From Collinsella aerofaciens (GTDB lineage Bacteria; Actinomycetota; Coriobacteriia; Coriobacteriales; Coriobacteriaceae): a stretch of DNA of 64,000 nt. Where the stretch lies: assembly GCF_902364355.1 (NCBI RefSeq), contig NZ_CABJDK010000002.1, forward strand, positions 1 to 64,000, given 5' to 3'. Positions 26,729 through 35,334 of the stretch are shown in pieces; the first letter of the stretch is position 1, and every line of letters begins with the position of its first letter. Under the pieces are notes generated by a model. The model searched no databases. It had not been told where the DNA came from and was given only the letters and a program-made list of their open reading frames with translations. A program made the position numbers and the translations under genes.

Positions 26729-26763
26729 ACCACCACAAAGGTGCCTGTCCTCTTTGTGGTGGT
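26729..26763. repeat. ACCACCACAAAGG palindrome, copy 3
   Basis: Same arms with one substitution (TCTTTGTGGTGGT) and the loop of copy 2. It begins 8 bp after the stop codon of the gene at 26049. Confidence 0.85.
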
Positions 26764-26772
26764 TTTCGGTCT

Positions 26773-26829
26773 GTCTCGATCTGTAACATCTAGGATCAAA
26801 AATGGCTGCTAGATGTTACAGATCGAGAC
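26773..26829. repeat. 21-bp-arm palindrome, distinct sequence
   Basis: Arms 26773-26793 and 26809-26829 (core CTCGATCTGTAACATCTAG) are perfect complements around a 15-nt loop. Unrelated in sequence to the ACCACC palindrome 9 bp before it. Confidence 0.75.
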
Positions 26830-26890
26830 GGTAGCGCGCCTGGGCAGCGGCGGGCTGACATCTCAGTACCCTATCCGTAATTCACTCAGA

Positions 26891-26926
26891 AAATCTTATA
26901 TATAGAGACTTAGATTTGTGTATAAG
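26891..26926 (+). promoter_or_regulatory. Heat-shock control block upstream of clpB (probable HspR site)
   Basis: AAATCTTATAT, 5 nt, GACTTAGATTT, then GTGTATAAG: the same inverted pair and following TATA box as before dnaK (17866-17900). The block ends about 80 bp before the clpB ATG. Confidence 0.65.
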
Positions 26927-27006
26927 ATCGCGCAAAGCTGGCAACAATACTTCTCGAACAACGTGAAGCCGCCCCGTAGGGCGGCCGCCCCAAGAGAGGT
27001 GATTCC

Positions 27007-29634
27007 ATGAGAATCGATAAGCTAGCAATGACGTCGCGCGAGGCGCTGCAGACCGCCATGAGCACGGCTGCCGACGCGCAGGCCGGCGCGGTGGAGCCGA
27101 TTCACCTGCTGTCCGCCCTGCTTGGTGCCGGCGAGCGCAATATCTCCGTGATCATCGAGCGCATCGGCGCCGATCCGGCCCAGCTTGCACGCTCCACACA
27201 AGATGCCATCGACCGCGCGCCCAAGGTTTCGGGCGAGGGCCAGCAGATGGGCCTGTCCAATGAGCTCGTCCGCGTCATCGAGAAGGCCGAGAAGAAGGCC
27301 ACCAAGATGGGCGACAGCTTTGTGGTGACCGAGCATTTGCTGATGGCGCTTGCCGAGGACAAGGGCGAGGCTGGTCGTGTACTGCGTGACGCCGGCGTCA
27401 CCAAGGAGCGCATCGAGCAGGTCTACGAGGAGCTGCGTGGCGATGACCGCGTGACGTCTGCCGAGGATAAGACCCAGTTTGAGGCGCTGGAGCAGTACGG
27501 TCGCAACATCTGCGATCTGGCCCGCGCCGGCAAGCTCGACCCGGTCATCGGCCGTACCGACGAGATCCGCCGTACCATCCAGGTTCTGTCCCGCCGCACC
27601 AAGAACAACCCCGTGCTCATCGGCGAGCCGGGCGTCGGCAAGACGGCCATCGTCGAGGGCATCGCCCAGCGTATCGTGGCCGGCGACGTGCCGAGCACCC
27701 TGCGCGACCGCGACCTCATCGAGCTCGACATGAGCGCGCTGGTCGCCGGCGCCAAGTATCGCGGCGAGTTCGAGGACCGCTTGAAGGCCGTGCTCAAGGA
27801 AGTGCAAAAGTCCGAGGGCAAGGTCATCCTGTTCATCGATGAGCTCCACACCATCGTGGGCGCGGGTGCCACCGAGGGCTCCATGGATGCCGGCAACATC
27901 CTGAAGCCGGCGCTCGCCCGTGGCGACTTGCACGCAATCGGCGCGACTACGCTCGACGAGTATCGCAAGTACATCGAGAAGGACGCGGCACTCGCCCGTC
28001 GTTTCCAGACCGTTATGGTGAGCGAGCCTACCGTCGAGGACACCATCTCGATCCTGCGTGGCCTCAAGGAGAAGTACGAGATCTTCCACGGCGTGCATAT
28101 CACCGATAGCGCGCTCGTGGCAGCTGCCGACCTCTCCGATCGCTACATTGCCGACCGCTTCCTGCCCGACAAGGCCATCGACTTGGTCGATGAGGCCGCA
28201 AGCCGCCTGCGCATGGAGCTCGACAGCATGCCGGTCGAGATTGACGCCACCACGCGTCAGCTCACCCAGCTGCAGATCGAGGAGCAGGCGCTCATGAAGG
28301 AGACCGACGACGCCTCCAAGGAGCGTCTGGAGGCCCTGCGCCAGGAGATTGCCGAGGTCCAAGAAAAGCTCAACGTGCAAAAGGCCGGCTGGCTCAACCA
28401 GAAGAACGCCATCGACCACGTGCAGGAGCTTAAAGGCCAGCTCGACGAGGCCAAGAGTGAAGAGGAGCGCGCGACGCGCAACGGAAACTTGGGCCGTGCG
28501 TCCGAGCTGCGCTATTCCGTGATCCCGGGTCTGCAGCAGCAGATTCAGGATTCCGAGGCTGCGCTCGAGGCACAAAAGCAGCAGGACGGCGAGGGCCTCA
28601 ACGAGCAGGTGACCTCCGATGAGATCGCCGAGGTCGTGAGCGCCTGGACCGGCGTGCCCGTGTCCAAGATGATGCAGGGCGAGCTCGACAAACTGAAGGG
28701 CTTGGAGGACGAGCTGCATAAGCGCGTCATCGGCCAGGACGAGGCGGTCTCCGCCGTGGCCGCGGCCGTGCGCCGCAGCCGTGCGGGCCTCTCCGATCCG
28801 GACAAGCCCATCGGCAGCTTCTTCTTCCTGGGCCCCACCGGCGTGGGCAAGACCGAGCTCGCCAAGGCACTGGCCGAGTGCCTGTTCGACGACGAGCGCG
28901 CGCTCGTGCGTATCGACATGTCCGAGTACATGGAGAAGTTCAGCGTCCAGCGTCTGATCGGTGCGCCTCCGGGATACGTGGGCTACGACGAGGGCGGCCA
29001 GCTCACCGAGGCCGTGCGCCGTCGTCCGTACTCCGTGATCTTGCTCGACGAGATGGAGAAGGCTCATCCGGATGTCTTTAACGTGCTATTGCAGGTGCTC
29101 GACGACGGCCGTCTGACCGATGGCCAGGGTCGCCAAGTGTCCTTCAAGAACACGATTATCATCATGACGTCCAACGTGGGTTCCAAGGCTATCGCCGATC
29201 TGTCCGGCAAGGACGAGGAGGAGATGCGCCATCAGGTCGACGCGGCCATGGCTCAAACCTTCCGCCCCGAGTTCCTCAACCGTATCGACGATATCGTGGT
29301 GTTCCATCCGCTCGGCATGGCGCAGATCGAAAAGATCGTCGATATTCAGCTCGCCGACGTCCGCGCACGTCTGGCCAAGGAGCGCATGACGCTTGCCATC
29401 ACCCCGGCGGCCAAGCAGATGCTCGCCGTGGGCGGCCTGGACCCGGTTTTTGGCGCCCGTCCGCTCAAGCGTCTCGTGCAGCGCGAGGTCGTGGATGCCA
29501 TTGCCGCCGCTATTATCGACGGTACGGTGCGCGAGGGCGATCAGGTGACGGTCGATGCCGACAAGGACGGCGGCTTTACCGTCGTGTGCGACAACACGCC
29601 GACGGCCACCTACGAGGTTCCAGACGCCGAGTAG
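27007..29634 (+). CDS. clpB: Disaggregase ClpB, Hsp100 (875 aa)
   Basis: ATP-driven unfoldase that rescues aggregated proteins with DnaK. Order: N domain with two Clp repeats (residues 1-150); AAA-1 with Walker [14 protein letters not shown] (about 205) and Walker [11 protein letters not shown]; a middle coiled-coil domain (about 400-530, [18 protein letters not shown]), which distinguishes ClpB from ClpC; and AAA-2 with [14 protein letters not shown] (about 605), [15 protein letters not shown] and the sensor-2 FGARPLKR. Length is typical. GAGAGGTG precedes the ATG. Terminator at 29678. Confidence 0.98.
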   Translation: MRIDKLAMTSREALQTAMSTAADAQAGAVEPIHLLSALLGAGERNISVIIERIGADPAQLARSTQDAIDRAPKVSGEGQQMGLSNELVRVIEKAEKKATKMGDSFVVTEHLLMALAEDKGEAGRVLRDAGVTKERIEQVYEELRGDDRVTSAEDKTQFEALEQYGRNICDLARAGKLDPVIGRTDEIRRTIQVLSRRTKNNPVLIGEPGVGKTAIVEGIAQRIVAGDVPSTLRDRDLIELDMSALVAGAKYRGEFEDRLKAVLKEVQKSEGKVILFIDELHTIVGAGATEGSMDAGNILKPALARGDLHAIGATTLDEYRKYIEKDAALARRFQTVMVSEPTVEDTISILRGLKEKYEIFHGVHITDSALVAAADLSDRYIADRFLPDKAIDLVDEAASRLRMELDSMPVEIDATTRQLTQLQIEEQALMKETDDASKERLEALRQEIAEVQEKLNVQKAGWLNQKNAIDHVQELKGQLDEAKSEEERATRNGNLGRASELRYSVIPGLQQQIQDSEAALEAQKQQDGEGLNEQVTSDEIAEVVSAWTGVPVSKMMQGELDKLKGLEDELHKRVIGQDEAVSAVAAAVRRSRAGLSDPDKPIGSFFFLGPTGVGKTELAKALAECLFDDERALVRIDMSEYMEKFSVQRLIGAPPGYVGYDEGGQLTEAVRRRPYSVILLDEMEKAHPDVFNVLLQVLDDGRLTDGQGRQVSFKNTIIIMTSNVGSKAIADLSGKDEEEMRHQVDAAMAQTFRPEFLNRIDDIVVFHPLGMAQIEKIVDIQLADVRARLAKERMTLAITPAAKQMLAVGGLDPVFGARPLKRLVQREVVDAIAAAIIDGTVREGDQVTVDADKDGGFTVVCDNTPTATYEVPDAE

Positions 29635-29677
29635 ATTTTGGGGCCGGCTTTAAAACCGCCCCCCATCGCAAAACGCC

Positions 29678-29714
29678 AAGGGCGGCGGATCCAATTGGAT
29701 CCGCCGCCCTTTTT
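29678..29714 (+). terminator. Terminator of clpB
   Basis: A 15-bp stem (29678-29692 with 29697-29711, AAGGGCGGCGGATCC), an AATT loop and a T5 tail: a classical intrinsic terminator. Confidence 0.92.
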
Positions 29715-29764
29715 CGTGCGACAATCGATGATGTTGAACGGATGCGATGCAAGGAGATGCGCAG

Positions 29765-29959
29765 ATGACAGACAAGAACAAGACGAACACGCCGGCGACC
29801 GATGCCGCACCCGCCGCACCCAAGCCTGCGCCTAAGCCGGCACCCAAGCCGCGCGACCCCTATATTCGCGCCGAGAACGAGGACGACGACGGCTACGATC
29901 CCTACAGCGATCGCCGCCCCGAGCGCGAGCCCCTCTTCGAAGCCGACCCCTGGCGCTAA
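29765..29959 (+). CDS. Small Pro/Lys-rich protein with acidic tail (64 aa)
   Basis: No family recognised. The first half is a low-complexity Ala-Pro-Lys stretch (APAAPKPAPKPAPKP); the second is acidic and aromatic (YIRAENEDDDGYDPYSDRRPE), ending FEADPWR. No membrane segment. AAGGAG lies at good spacing before the ATG, which supports translation. Composition suggests a disordered protein. Confidence 0.55.
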   Translation: MTDKNKTNTPATDAAPAAPKPAPKPAPKPRDPYIRAENEDDDGYDPYSDRRPEREPLFEADPWR

Positions 29960-30016
29960 GTAGCTCATTTGGGACGGGGCTTTTTTAGCTACTTTTGCCC
30001 CCTCCCGCCTGCCTGA

Positions 30017-30090
30017 TGATTTTTCTGGGACGGGGATTTAATAATCATTCGGTACAAAATGATTATTAAATCCCCGTCCCAGAAAAATCA
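30017..30090. repeat. 33-bp perfect palindrome with GGGACGGGG core
   Basis: Arms 30017-30049 and 30058-30090 are perfect over 33 bp (core TTTTTCTGGGACGGGG) around an 8-nt loop. A smaller GGGACGGGG hairpin (AGTAGCT/AGCTACT, about 29960-29994) lies just before it. The strongest member of the GGGAC palindrome family here. With 30197-30230 it accounts for most of the 29960-30251 gap. Confidence 0.88.
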
Positions 30091-30196
30091 TTCTCTCGAG
30101 CTTGGTGGCTCCTCAGCCGTTCGACATCCTCCGGGAGATCAGTAACAGAAAAATTTGCTTACCAATTAATCAAGATACGCATAAATCTTGCTCTCC

Positions 30197-30230
30197 TGCT
30201 AATCAAGAATCGATATAATCTTGATTAGCA
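30197..30230 (+). promoter_or_regulatory. Palindrome over the -10 box of the ATPase gene
   Basis: Arms 30197-30208 and 30219-30230 (TGCTAATCAAGA and its complement) flank the TATAAT at 30214-30219. Further TAATCAAGAT and GCAAGATT half-sites lie at about 30167 and 30235. It looks like an operator that would block this promoter; the regulator is unknown and might be the gene's own product. Confidence 0.55.
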
Positions 30231-30251
30231 TATAAGCAAGATTGGAGAATC

Positions 30252-31604
30252 ATGGCATTCAACGACTTGGTGGCCCAGAAAATAAAGGACTTTGAGCAAC
30301 AAGGAGTTCCACAGGTCTTTGAGCGCGACCTTGATCTGGGAAACCCGCAGGAACCCAAGCGCGACAACATCGTAAATGTGATTGTGGGAGCCCGTCGTTG
30401 TGGAAAGACGTATCGCCTGTATCAGGAGATGCAGCGGCTTCAGGGTCAAGGTATCGACCTTGACCGGATGCTTTATTTCAATTGTGAGGATGAGCGCTTG
30501 CGTCCGTATGAGCCGTCGCTGCTAGCGGACGTGCTCGATACATTCTATGCGCTATATCCTGCTGCTCGAACCGAGGGTGCCTACATTTTCTTCGATGAAA
30601 TCCAGGAAATTCCCGAATGGGGTGCGTTTCTGCGGCGTGTGGTCGATACGGAGAAAGCGACCGTCTACGTGACGGGATCTTCTTCTAAGATGCTGTCCTC
30701 GGAACTTAAGAGCGAGTTCAGGGGCCGCTCTCTTGTGCGAGAGCTGTTTCCGTTGAGTTTTTCGGAATACGTCCGATATAAGACGGGGAGCGTTCCTGAG
30801 CCGGATGCACCCTTTTCATCGAGCGATGCAGCACTGCTTCGACATCATCTGATCGGATATCTTGAGCGAGGGGGATTCATCGCGACGCTAGAGCAGACGC
30901 CCGCGGATGCGATTCAGCTGCTACAGGAATATGCGTCGCGAACGGTCGCCATGGACGTCGTTGAGCGCTACGACATCAAGAACCCTCGTTTGGCTTCACT
31001 GTTCCTGACGCGGTGTATGGCATCTTCGGCACGAGAGCTGTCAGTGAACAAGGTGTACAACGAGTTCAAAAGTAGGCAGATACCCGTCAGTCGCAATTCG
31101 CTCGGCGACTTACTTGAGTATTACGAGGACGCCTACCTGTTGTTTTCGGTGCCGGAGTTCACGCGCTCACTTGCAAATAATGCGCGGTCCGCATCTAAAG
31201 TCTACGCTGTCGATCCTGCGATGTTCGGAGCATTCTCTCCCGCATCGGCATTTGATCAGGGCCAGAGGCTCGAGACTGCGGTGTTCAATGCGCTCAGAAG
31301 AAGGACTCCAGCCGTGCGGTCCGGTTCGGTCTGCCGCCTGCTGATCAAAGAGAAGAATAAAAGCCATGAGGTGGACTTTGTGACCGGGGATGCGCTTCTT
31401 ATGCAGGCTTATGGCCTGATTCAGGTGAGTACGGATATGGCAAGCGAGAAAACGCGCGAGCGCGAAATTGCCGCGCTTGATGCCTCGATGGCCCAATTCG
31501 ATCTTGGTGAGTCGACAATCGTTACCATGGATGAGCAGGCCGATATTCCATGCGAGCACGGTGTGGTACACGTTGTTCCCGCATGGAAGTGGCTCCTTGC
31601 CTAA
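30252..31604 (+). CDS. AAA ATPase with DUF4143-type C-terminus (450 aa)
   Basis: P-loop ATPase of the AAA_14/DUF4143 class. Walker A VGARRCGKTYRLY (about residue 45), Walker B AYIFFDEIQEIPEW, sensor VYVTGSSSKML, and a basic segment (EFRGRSLVRELFPLSFSEY) typical of the class. The C-terminal restriction-nuclease-like domain has EVDFV, but where active relatives have a second acidic/Lys motif this protein reads IQVS, so nuclease activity is doubtful. GGAG precedes the ATG. The function of these ATPases is unsettled. AT-rich leader and lower GC than the flanking genes hint at transfer. Confidence 0.82.
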   Translation: MAFNDLVAQKIKDFEQQGVPQVFERDLDLGNPQEPKRDNIVNVIVGARRCGKTYRLYQEMQRLQGQGIDLDRMLYFNCEDERLRPYEPSLLADVLDTFYALYPAARTEGAYIFFDEIQEIPEWGAFLRRVVDTEKATVYVTGSSSKMLSSELKSEFRGRSLVRELFPLSFSEYVRYKTGSVPEPDAPFSSSDAALLRHHLIGYLERGGFIATLEQTPADAIQLLQEYASRTVAMDVVERYDIKNPRLASLFLTRCMASSARELSVNKVYNEFKSRQIPVSRNSLGDLLEYYEDAYLLFSVPEFTRSLANNARSASKVYAVDPAMFGAFSPASAFDQGQRLETAVFNALRRRTPAVRSGSVCRLLIKEKNKSHEVDFVTGDALLMQAYGLIQVSTDMASEKTREREIAALDASMAQFDLGESTIVTMDEQADIPCEHGVVHVVPAWKWLLA

Positions 31605-31620
31605 TCATCTACGGATCTGT

Positions 31621-31645
31621 GGGGCCAGGACCTCCTGGCCCCTTC
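31621..31645 (+). terminator. Hairpin after the ATPase gene
   Basis: A 10-bp stem (31621-31630 with 31633-31642, GGGGCCAGGA) on a 2-nt loop with only a short T-containing tail. A weak terminator between convergent genes. Confidence 0.5.
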
Positions 31646-31677
31646 ATCACGGTTGGGGAGCACCATGATGCGCCCGG

Positions 31678-33174
31678 CTAGTCCTGGGCCTTGATGCTCG
31701 GCATCAGGATCTGGGCGAGGTAGTCGGTCTCGAGTTTGGTCGCGGCGTCGGCTTTACCGTCTTTGCCGACCAGTACGTTCTTGATCTGGCTATAGGTGTA
31801 GCGGTTGCCGGTCGTGAGCTCGACAAGCTCAATGGCCGTGTCCATGGGGTAGGTCGACACGGGATTCTGCGTCCGTCCGTTGATGGTCTGGGGCACCACG
31901 TACGGATAGGCGGGGCCGCTGGCGTAGACGGTATAACCGTTGCCTAGGTTGGCCGCACCCAAAACCGTATCGCCTTCATCGGGCGTAAAGCTCTCGCCCT
32001 CGCGCACCGCGACGAGCGTCACAATCGGCGTATCGCTGTCGCCGGCAAGATAGATGCATAGCGTGCTGCCATTTTGCCAAGTCTCGACCTTGCCGTACCA
32101 CTCGACGGGGATATCGAGCTGGTAGAGGTCGGTTGCCTTGTGACGGGCGTCGGCATCACGGGCCGCCTGTGCCTTTTGCGCGCTCACGGCATTGACGGCG
32201 GCGTCGCGCCGCGCGGTTGCCGCCTGCTGGAGCACCTTGGCGGTGGCGGAGGAGCTCGCGCCTCCCTCCTCGGCATATTTGGCGGCGGCATCGATCTGGT
32301 CGTCGGTTACCGTGTCGGCCGAAGGCACCTTGAGCTTAAAGGTGACCTGGGCACTTAAATCCTGTCCATCGCTCTTAACGGTGACCTGCGTCTTGGTGGT
32401 CGGGACGGTATAGATGGTGCCGTCGGCCGCGATGGGGGAGGCAGCGATGGAGAGCGTGTAGTCACCGGGTAGTAGTTTGATGCCACGGCCGTGCTCGTCA
32501 ACATAGAGTGTTTCGCTTACGGAGGATCCGTCAGAATCCTGGCCACTTACCTGTACGGGAATCTTGGAGCCGGTGGAACAGTCGAGCCCCGCGGCATGTA
32601 CGCCAATCTGCACCGACATCATCGTGTGGGCATTGGCGGCGACAGCGGCAGCCTGCTCTTGCTGATATCCGTTCCAGGCAGCATAGCCTGCACCACCGGC
32701 GACGAGCGCGACGGCCACGACACCGGCGACCATCAGATTGCGGCGCTTGGGCGACATCTTGCGATGGCGAACCTCGGCCTCGCGTGCCGAGGGGACGGAC
32801 GGAAGGGGAATATCGCCCATGGCGATGGTCTCGTCCACGGCTGGTGCGGAACCCAGGCCAGGAAGCTCGCGGGTCAGCGAATCCTCGGCCGGCAAGCTGT
32901 CGAGCAAGACGGTTTCCTCGCCCGTGTCGGATTCGAGCTGATTGCCGGCCTCGCTTTCGGTGTCTTCGTGACCTGCCTCATCTTTGGCAGGCTCAACGTC
33001 GTCTGCATCCTGATCATCGGACTGCGCCTCGGCTTCCGGCTCATCCTGCACACCAACGCCCGAATCGTCAAACGCAATCTCATCGAGTGAAATCCGGTCT
33101 AAGCTCTCCAAGGCCTCAGCGCAAGCTTCTGCATCTTGGTTCGCATCCTCTTGGCCCATCGTTTCATCTTTCAT
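31678..33174 (-). CDS. Single-pass membrane protein with acidic cytosolic domain (498 aa)
   Basis: No known family. A long acidic N-terminus (residues 1-135, rich in E, D, A) ends in a basic stretch (RHRKMSPKRRN). One membrane helix follows (LMVAGVVAVALVAGGAGYAAW, about 146-166), then an exported domain: a beta-rich part (IKLLPGDYTLSIAAS; TKTQVTVKSDGQDL), a short helix, and a C-terminal part with EWYGKVETWQNGSTLCIYL. The arrangement (Thr/Ser-bearing acidic cytosolic tail plus export) resembles envelope proteins regulated by Ser/Thr kinases, which are abundant here, but this is inference. GGGGGG lies before the ATG. Confidence 0.6.
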   Translation of the reverse strand: MKDETMGQEDANQDAEACAEALESLDRISLDEIAFDDSGVGVQDEPEAEAQSDDQDADDVEPAKDEAGHEDTESEAGNQLESDTGEETVLLDSLPAEDSLTRELPGLGSAPAVDETIAMGDIPLPSVPSAREAEVRHRKMSPKRRNLMVAGVVAVALVAGGAGYAAWNGYQQEQAAAVAANAHTMMSVQIGVHAAGLDCSTGSKIPVQVSGQDSDGSSVSETLYVDEHGRGIKLLPGDYTLSIAASPIAADGTIYTVPTTKTQVTVKSDGQDLSAQVTFKLKVPSADTVTDDQIDAAAKYAEEGGASSSATAKVLQQAATARRDAAVNAVSAQKAQAARDADARHKATDLYQLDIPVEWYGKVETWQNGSTLCIYLAGDSDTPIVTLVAVREGESFTPDEGDTVLGAANLGNGYTVYASGPAYPYVVPQTINGRTQNPVSTYPMDTAIELVELTTGNRYTYSQIKNVLVGKDGKADAATKLETDYLAQILMPSIKAQD

Positions 33175-33302
33175 ATATCCCCCAAGCTCAATATCGGGAC
33201 AACAATGTACCCAAAATTGGGGTCACATAGGGCTGTCAGTCGGTTGGAAATCTGATTTTATCTGTGAGAGAGGTTTTGCATATGTGCGTGAATGCGCGCA
33301 AC

Positions 33303-33344
33303 AACAAAAAGCCCCGGAAAGCGGGCGAATCGCTTTCCGGGGCT
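33303..33344 (-). terminator. Terminator of the membrane-protein gene at 33412
   Basis: A 14-bp perfect stem (33310-33323 with 33331-33344, AGCCCCGGAAAGCG). Read on the minus strand it is followed by TTTTTGTT, a clear intrinsic terminator. Confidence 0.9.
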
Positions 33345-33411
33345 GCACATGACGCGCGATTGCGGCGTCGGCTAAGTTTGCCTACATCCAAATGTGGGCG
33401 GAATAAACACG

Positions 33412-34419
33412 TTACTCGGCGTGCGCGTAATCAACCTTGGCACGGCGAGCGGTGGCCTTCTCCCAATCGCTGGTGCCCTCAAAGACATCCTGCTTGTAGG
33501 GATTGCGGCCGAGCTTCTTGGCGCGGTAGGCGATGTAGATGATCGCGGCGACGTTGGCGACCAGTGCGGCGATCGAGACCGCGGTAGCGGCGCCGGGGTC
33601 GAGCGTGGAGTGGGTCACAAAGATGGACTCCTCCTGGAAGTACGGGAACACCTGGGCAAACATGCACCAAATGGCCAGCGTAAAGGCGCGGTTCTGGATC
33701 CAGCCGCCCTTGTTCCAGATAAAGGCGGCGACGGTGGGCGCCAGCAGCAGCGCAAAGCCGCAGAACCAGGAGTGGGTGGGCAGGCAGTTGTAGGTGTAGC
33801 AGAAGTTCCAGATGTCGTAGGCGATGATGTAGACCCAGGTCATGTCGGGCCACAGCATGTCGGTCTTGTCCTCGGAGGCGTAGACGCTCCACCAACCGGT
33901 CATGCAGAAGATGTTGATGATACCGGCGATGCCGTTGAACACGTTGTTCCAGCCGGCCAGCTGCGTAGCACCTTCGGAGGTGACCCAGGTGGACTCGCCC
34001 AGGACAAAGAAGTGATAGGCGCTCTCAAAGTCGGATACGACGGCGATCATGATGTTGATGGCGACGATCACAAACGGCCACGCGCGGAACCAATGCGCCT
34101 TGCCGATCTTGCCCCACTGGTACTTAATGGCAATGAAGCCCCAGCAACCGGCCAGCGCCGCGTATACCTTGGCGTAGTGGAACCAGCTGTTCTGGTACAC
34201 ATGGGTGGGGTTGGTGAGCGCCCACTCGGCACCCTGCGAAACGCCGATGGCGATGGCGACGCAGTAGATGGTCATGGCCAGCGGAGCCACGCCAAAGATG
34301 ATTGCCGCGCCGAGCTTGGTGCGGCGGCCGACCTCGTTGAGCACGATCAGGCCGATAAAGACCATGGCCCAGCCGGCCCAGTGGATAAGGGTATCGCTAC
34401 CCCAAACATCGAACAGCAT
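33412..34419 (-). CDS. Multi-pass membrane protein, possibly DUF5692 (335 aa)
   Basis: About eight to nine predicted membrane segments, rich in Trp and aromatic residues (IHWAGWAMVFIGLIVL near the start; WFRAWPFVIVAINIMIAVV; WVYIIAYDIWNFCYTYNCLPTHSWFCGFALLLAPTV). The C-terminus is short and basic. It recalls an uncharacterised family I would place as DUF5692, with moderate confidence. It lies 63 bp after the TetR gene on the same strand and is probably cotranscribed with it, so regulation by that repressor is likely. Confidence 0.68.
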   Translation of the reverse strand: MLFDVWGSDTLIHWAGWAMVFIGLIVLNEVGRRTKLGAAIIFGVAPLAMTIYCVAIAIGVSQGAEWALTNPTHVYQNSWFHYAKVYAALAGCWGFIAIKYQWGKIGKAHWFRAWPFVIVAINIMIAVVSDFESAYHFFVLGESTWVTSEGATQLAGWNNVFNGIAGIINIFCMTGWWSVYASEDKTDMLWPDMTWVYIIAYDIWNFCYTYNCLPTHSWFCGFALLLAPTVAAFIWNKGGWIQNRAFTLAIWCMFAQVFPYFQEESIFVTHSTLDPGAATAVSIAALVANVAAIIYIAYRAKKLGRNPYKQDVFEGTSDWEKATARRAKVDYAHAE

Positions 34420-34482
34420 GCTGCTCTCCTTTCACAAGCCCGCGGCCCCTCTTCTGATCGCGGGCAGTTTGGCCAAATGTCG

Positions 34483-35145
34483 TCAGTTCTGGGGCTTGCG
34501 CTCCGGATACTTGGCGGTATAGCCCTCGATGTGGAGTGTCGAGGCGATGATTTCCTTGACCGTCTCGTCGGGCACATCGGGGTGCGTGCGGATATACATC
34601 AACAACCCCATGATGAGGGTGTAGAACGTCTCGTAGACATGGTCGATGCGTAGCTCATGATGGGCGACAAAATCCACCACGGTGGTGTCGCAGATATACT
34701 GCGCCACGCGTTGGACCACGTTGTGCAAAAAGCCGCCGTAGAGCGCGCCGCTGCTGGAGGTCAGGGTGCTCGGCAGTTCGTGGCCGCTGGCGACCAGGCG
34801 CTTAAAGAGCGGGGCGACGGTGTCGAGCGCGCCCTCGATGTCGCCAACCGTGCGGCTGGCATTCCACTGCTCGAGCTCGGCAATGAAGCCGTCGATTGCC
34901 TCGTCCATGACAGCGGTGACGGCGGCGTCCATATCGGCAAAGTAATGGTAGAACAATGAACGCGTGCAGCCGGCTCGCTTGGTCACAGCCGATACCGATA
35001 GGTGGGACACGCCCAGCTCGGAGCTTACGGTGCGCACGGCATCGAGAATCTCGCGACGGCGTTCGTCGCCCGTCAAGCGCTTCGCCGCGCTATCGGATGC
35101 GGGGACGGCATCGACCACAGAGGTACCTGCTGCGTTGTTGCCCAT
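34483..35145 (-). CDS. TetR-family transcriptional regulator (220 aa)
   Basis: After a disordered 25-residue start, the HTH domain is clear: RRREILDAVRTVSSELGVSHLSVSAVTKRAGCTRSLFYHYFADMDAAV (about residues 28-76). The C-terminal ligand/dimer domain is all-helical (about 85-215). Ligand unknown. It is divergent from the iron-sulfur flavoprotein gene; twin TTGAC-N5-GTCAA palindromes lie between them. The DUF5692-like gene follows on the same strand. Confidence 0.85.
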   Translation of the reverse strand: MGNNAAGTSVVDAVPASDSAAKRLTGDERRREILDAVRTVSSELGVSHLSVSAVTKRAGCTRSLFYHYFADMDAAVTAVMDEAIDGFIAELEQWNASRTVGDIEGALDTVAPLFKRLVASGHELPSTLTSSSGALYGGFLHNVVQRVAQYICDTTVVDFVAHHELRIDHVYETFYTLIMGLLMYIRTHPDVPDETVKEIIASTLHIEGYTAKYPERKPQN

Positions 35146-35203
35146 GTTTTGCCGCCTTTCATCCTCTTTTGCCTGACCGTTCGCCTAACAGTCTTGAATA
35201 TTG

Positions 35204-35241
35204 TTGACGGTTCGTCAATACTATTTTTGACACAATGTCAA
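35204..35241. promoter_or_regulatory. Twin TTGACR-N3-YGTCAA palindromes in the divergent promoter region
   Basis: TTGACGGTTCGTCAA (35204-35218) and TTGACACAATGTCAA (35227-35241) are 15-bp palindromes with the same outer half-sites, 23 bp centre to centre. They lie between the TetR gene and the flavoprotein gene and are the obvious operator candidates for that TetR protein. TTGAC also resembles -35 elements. Confidence 0.7.
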
Positions 35242-35334
35242 CAATGGCGGGTGAACGGCATGGGGGCATGCCCGGCCTGCAAAAAAAGAGGGGTGCTGCG
35301 GCCTCGTCGGGCTGCGGCAAGAGAAGGGACAACC

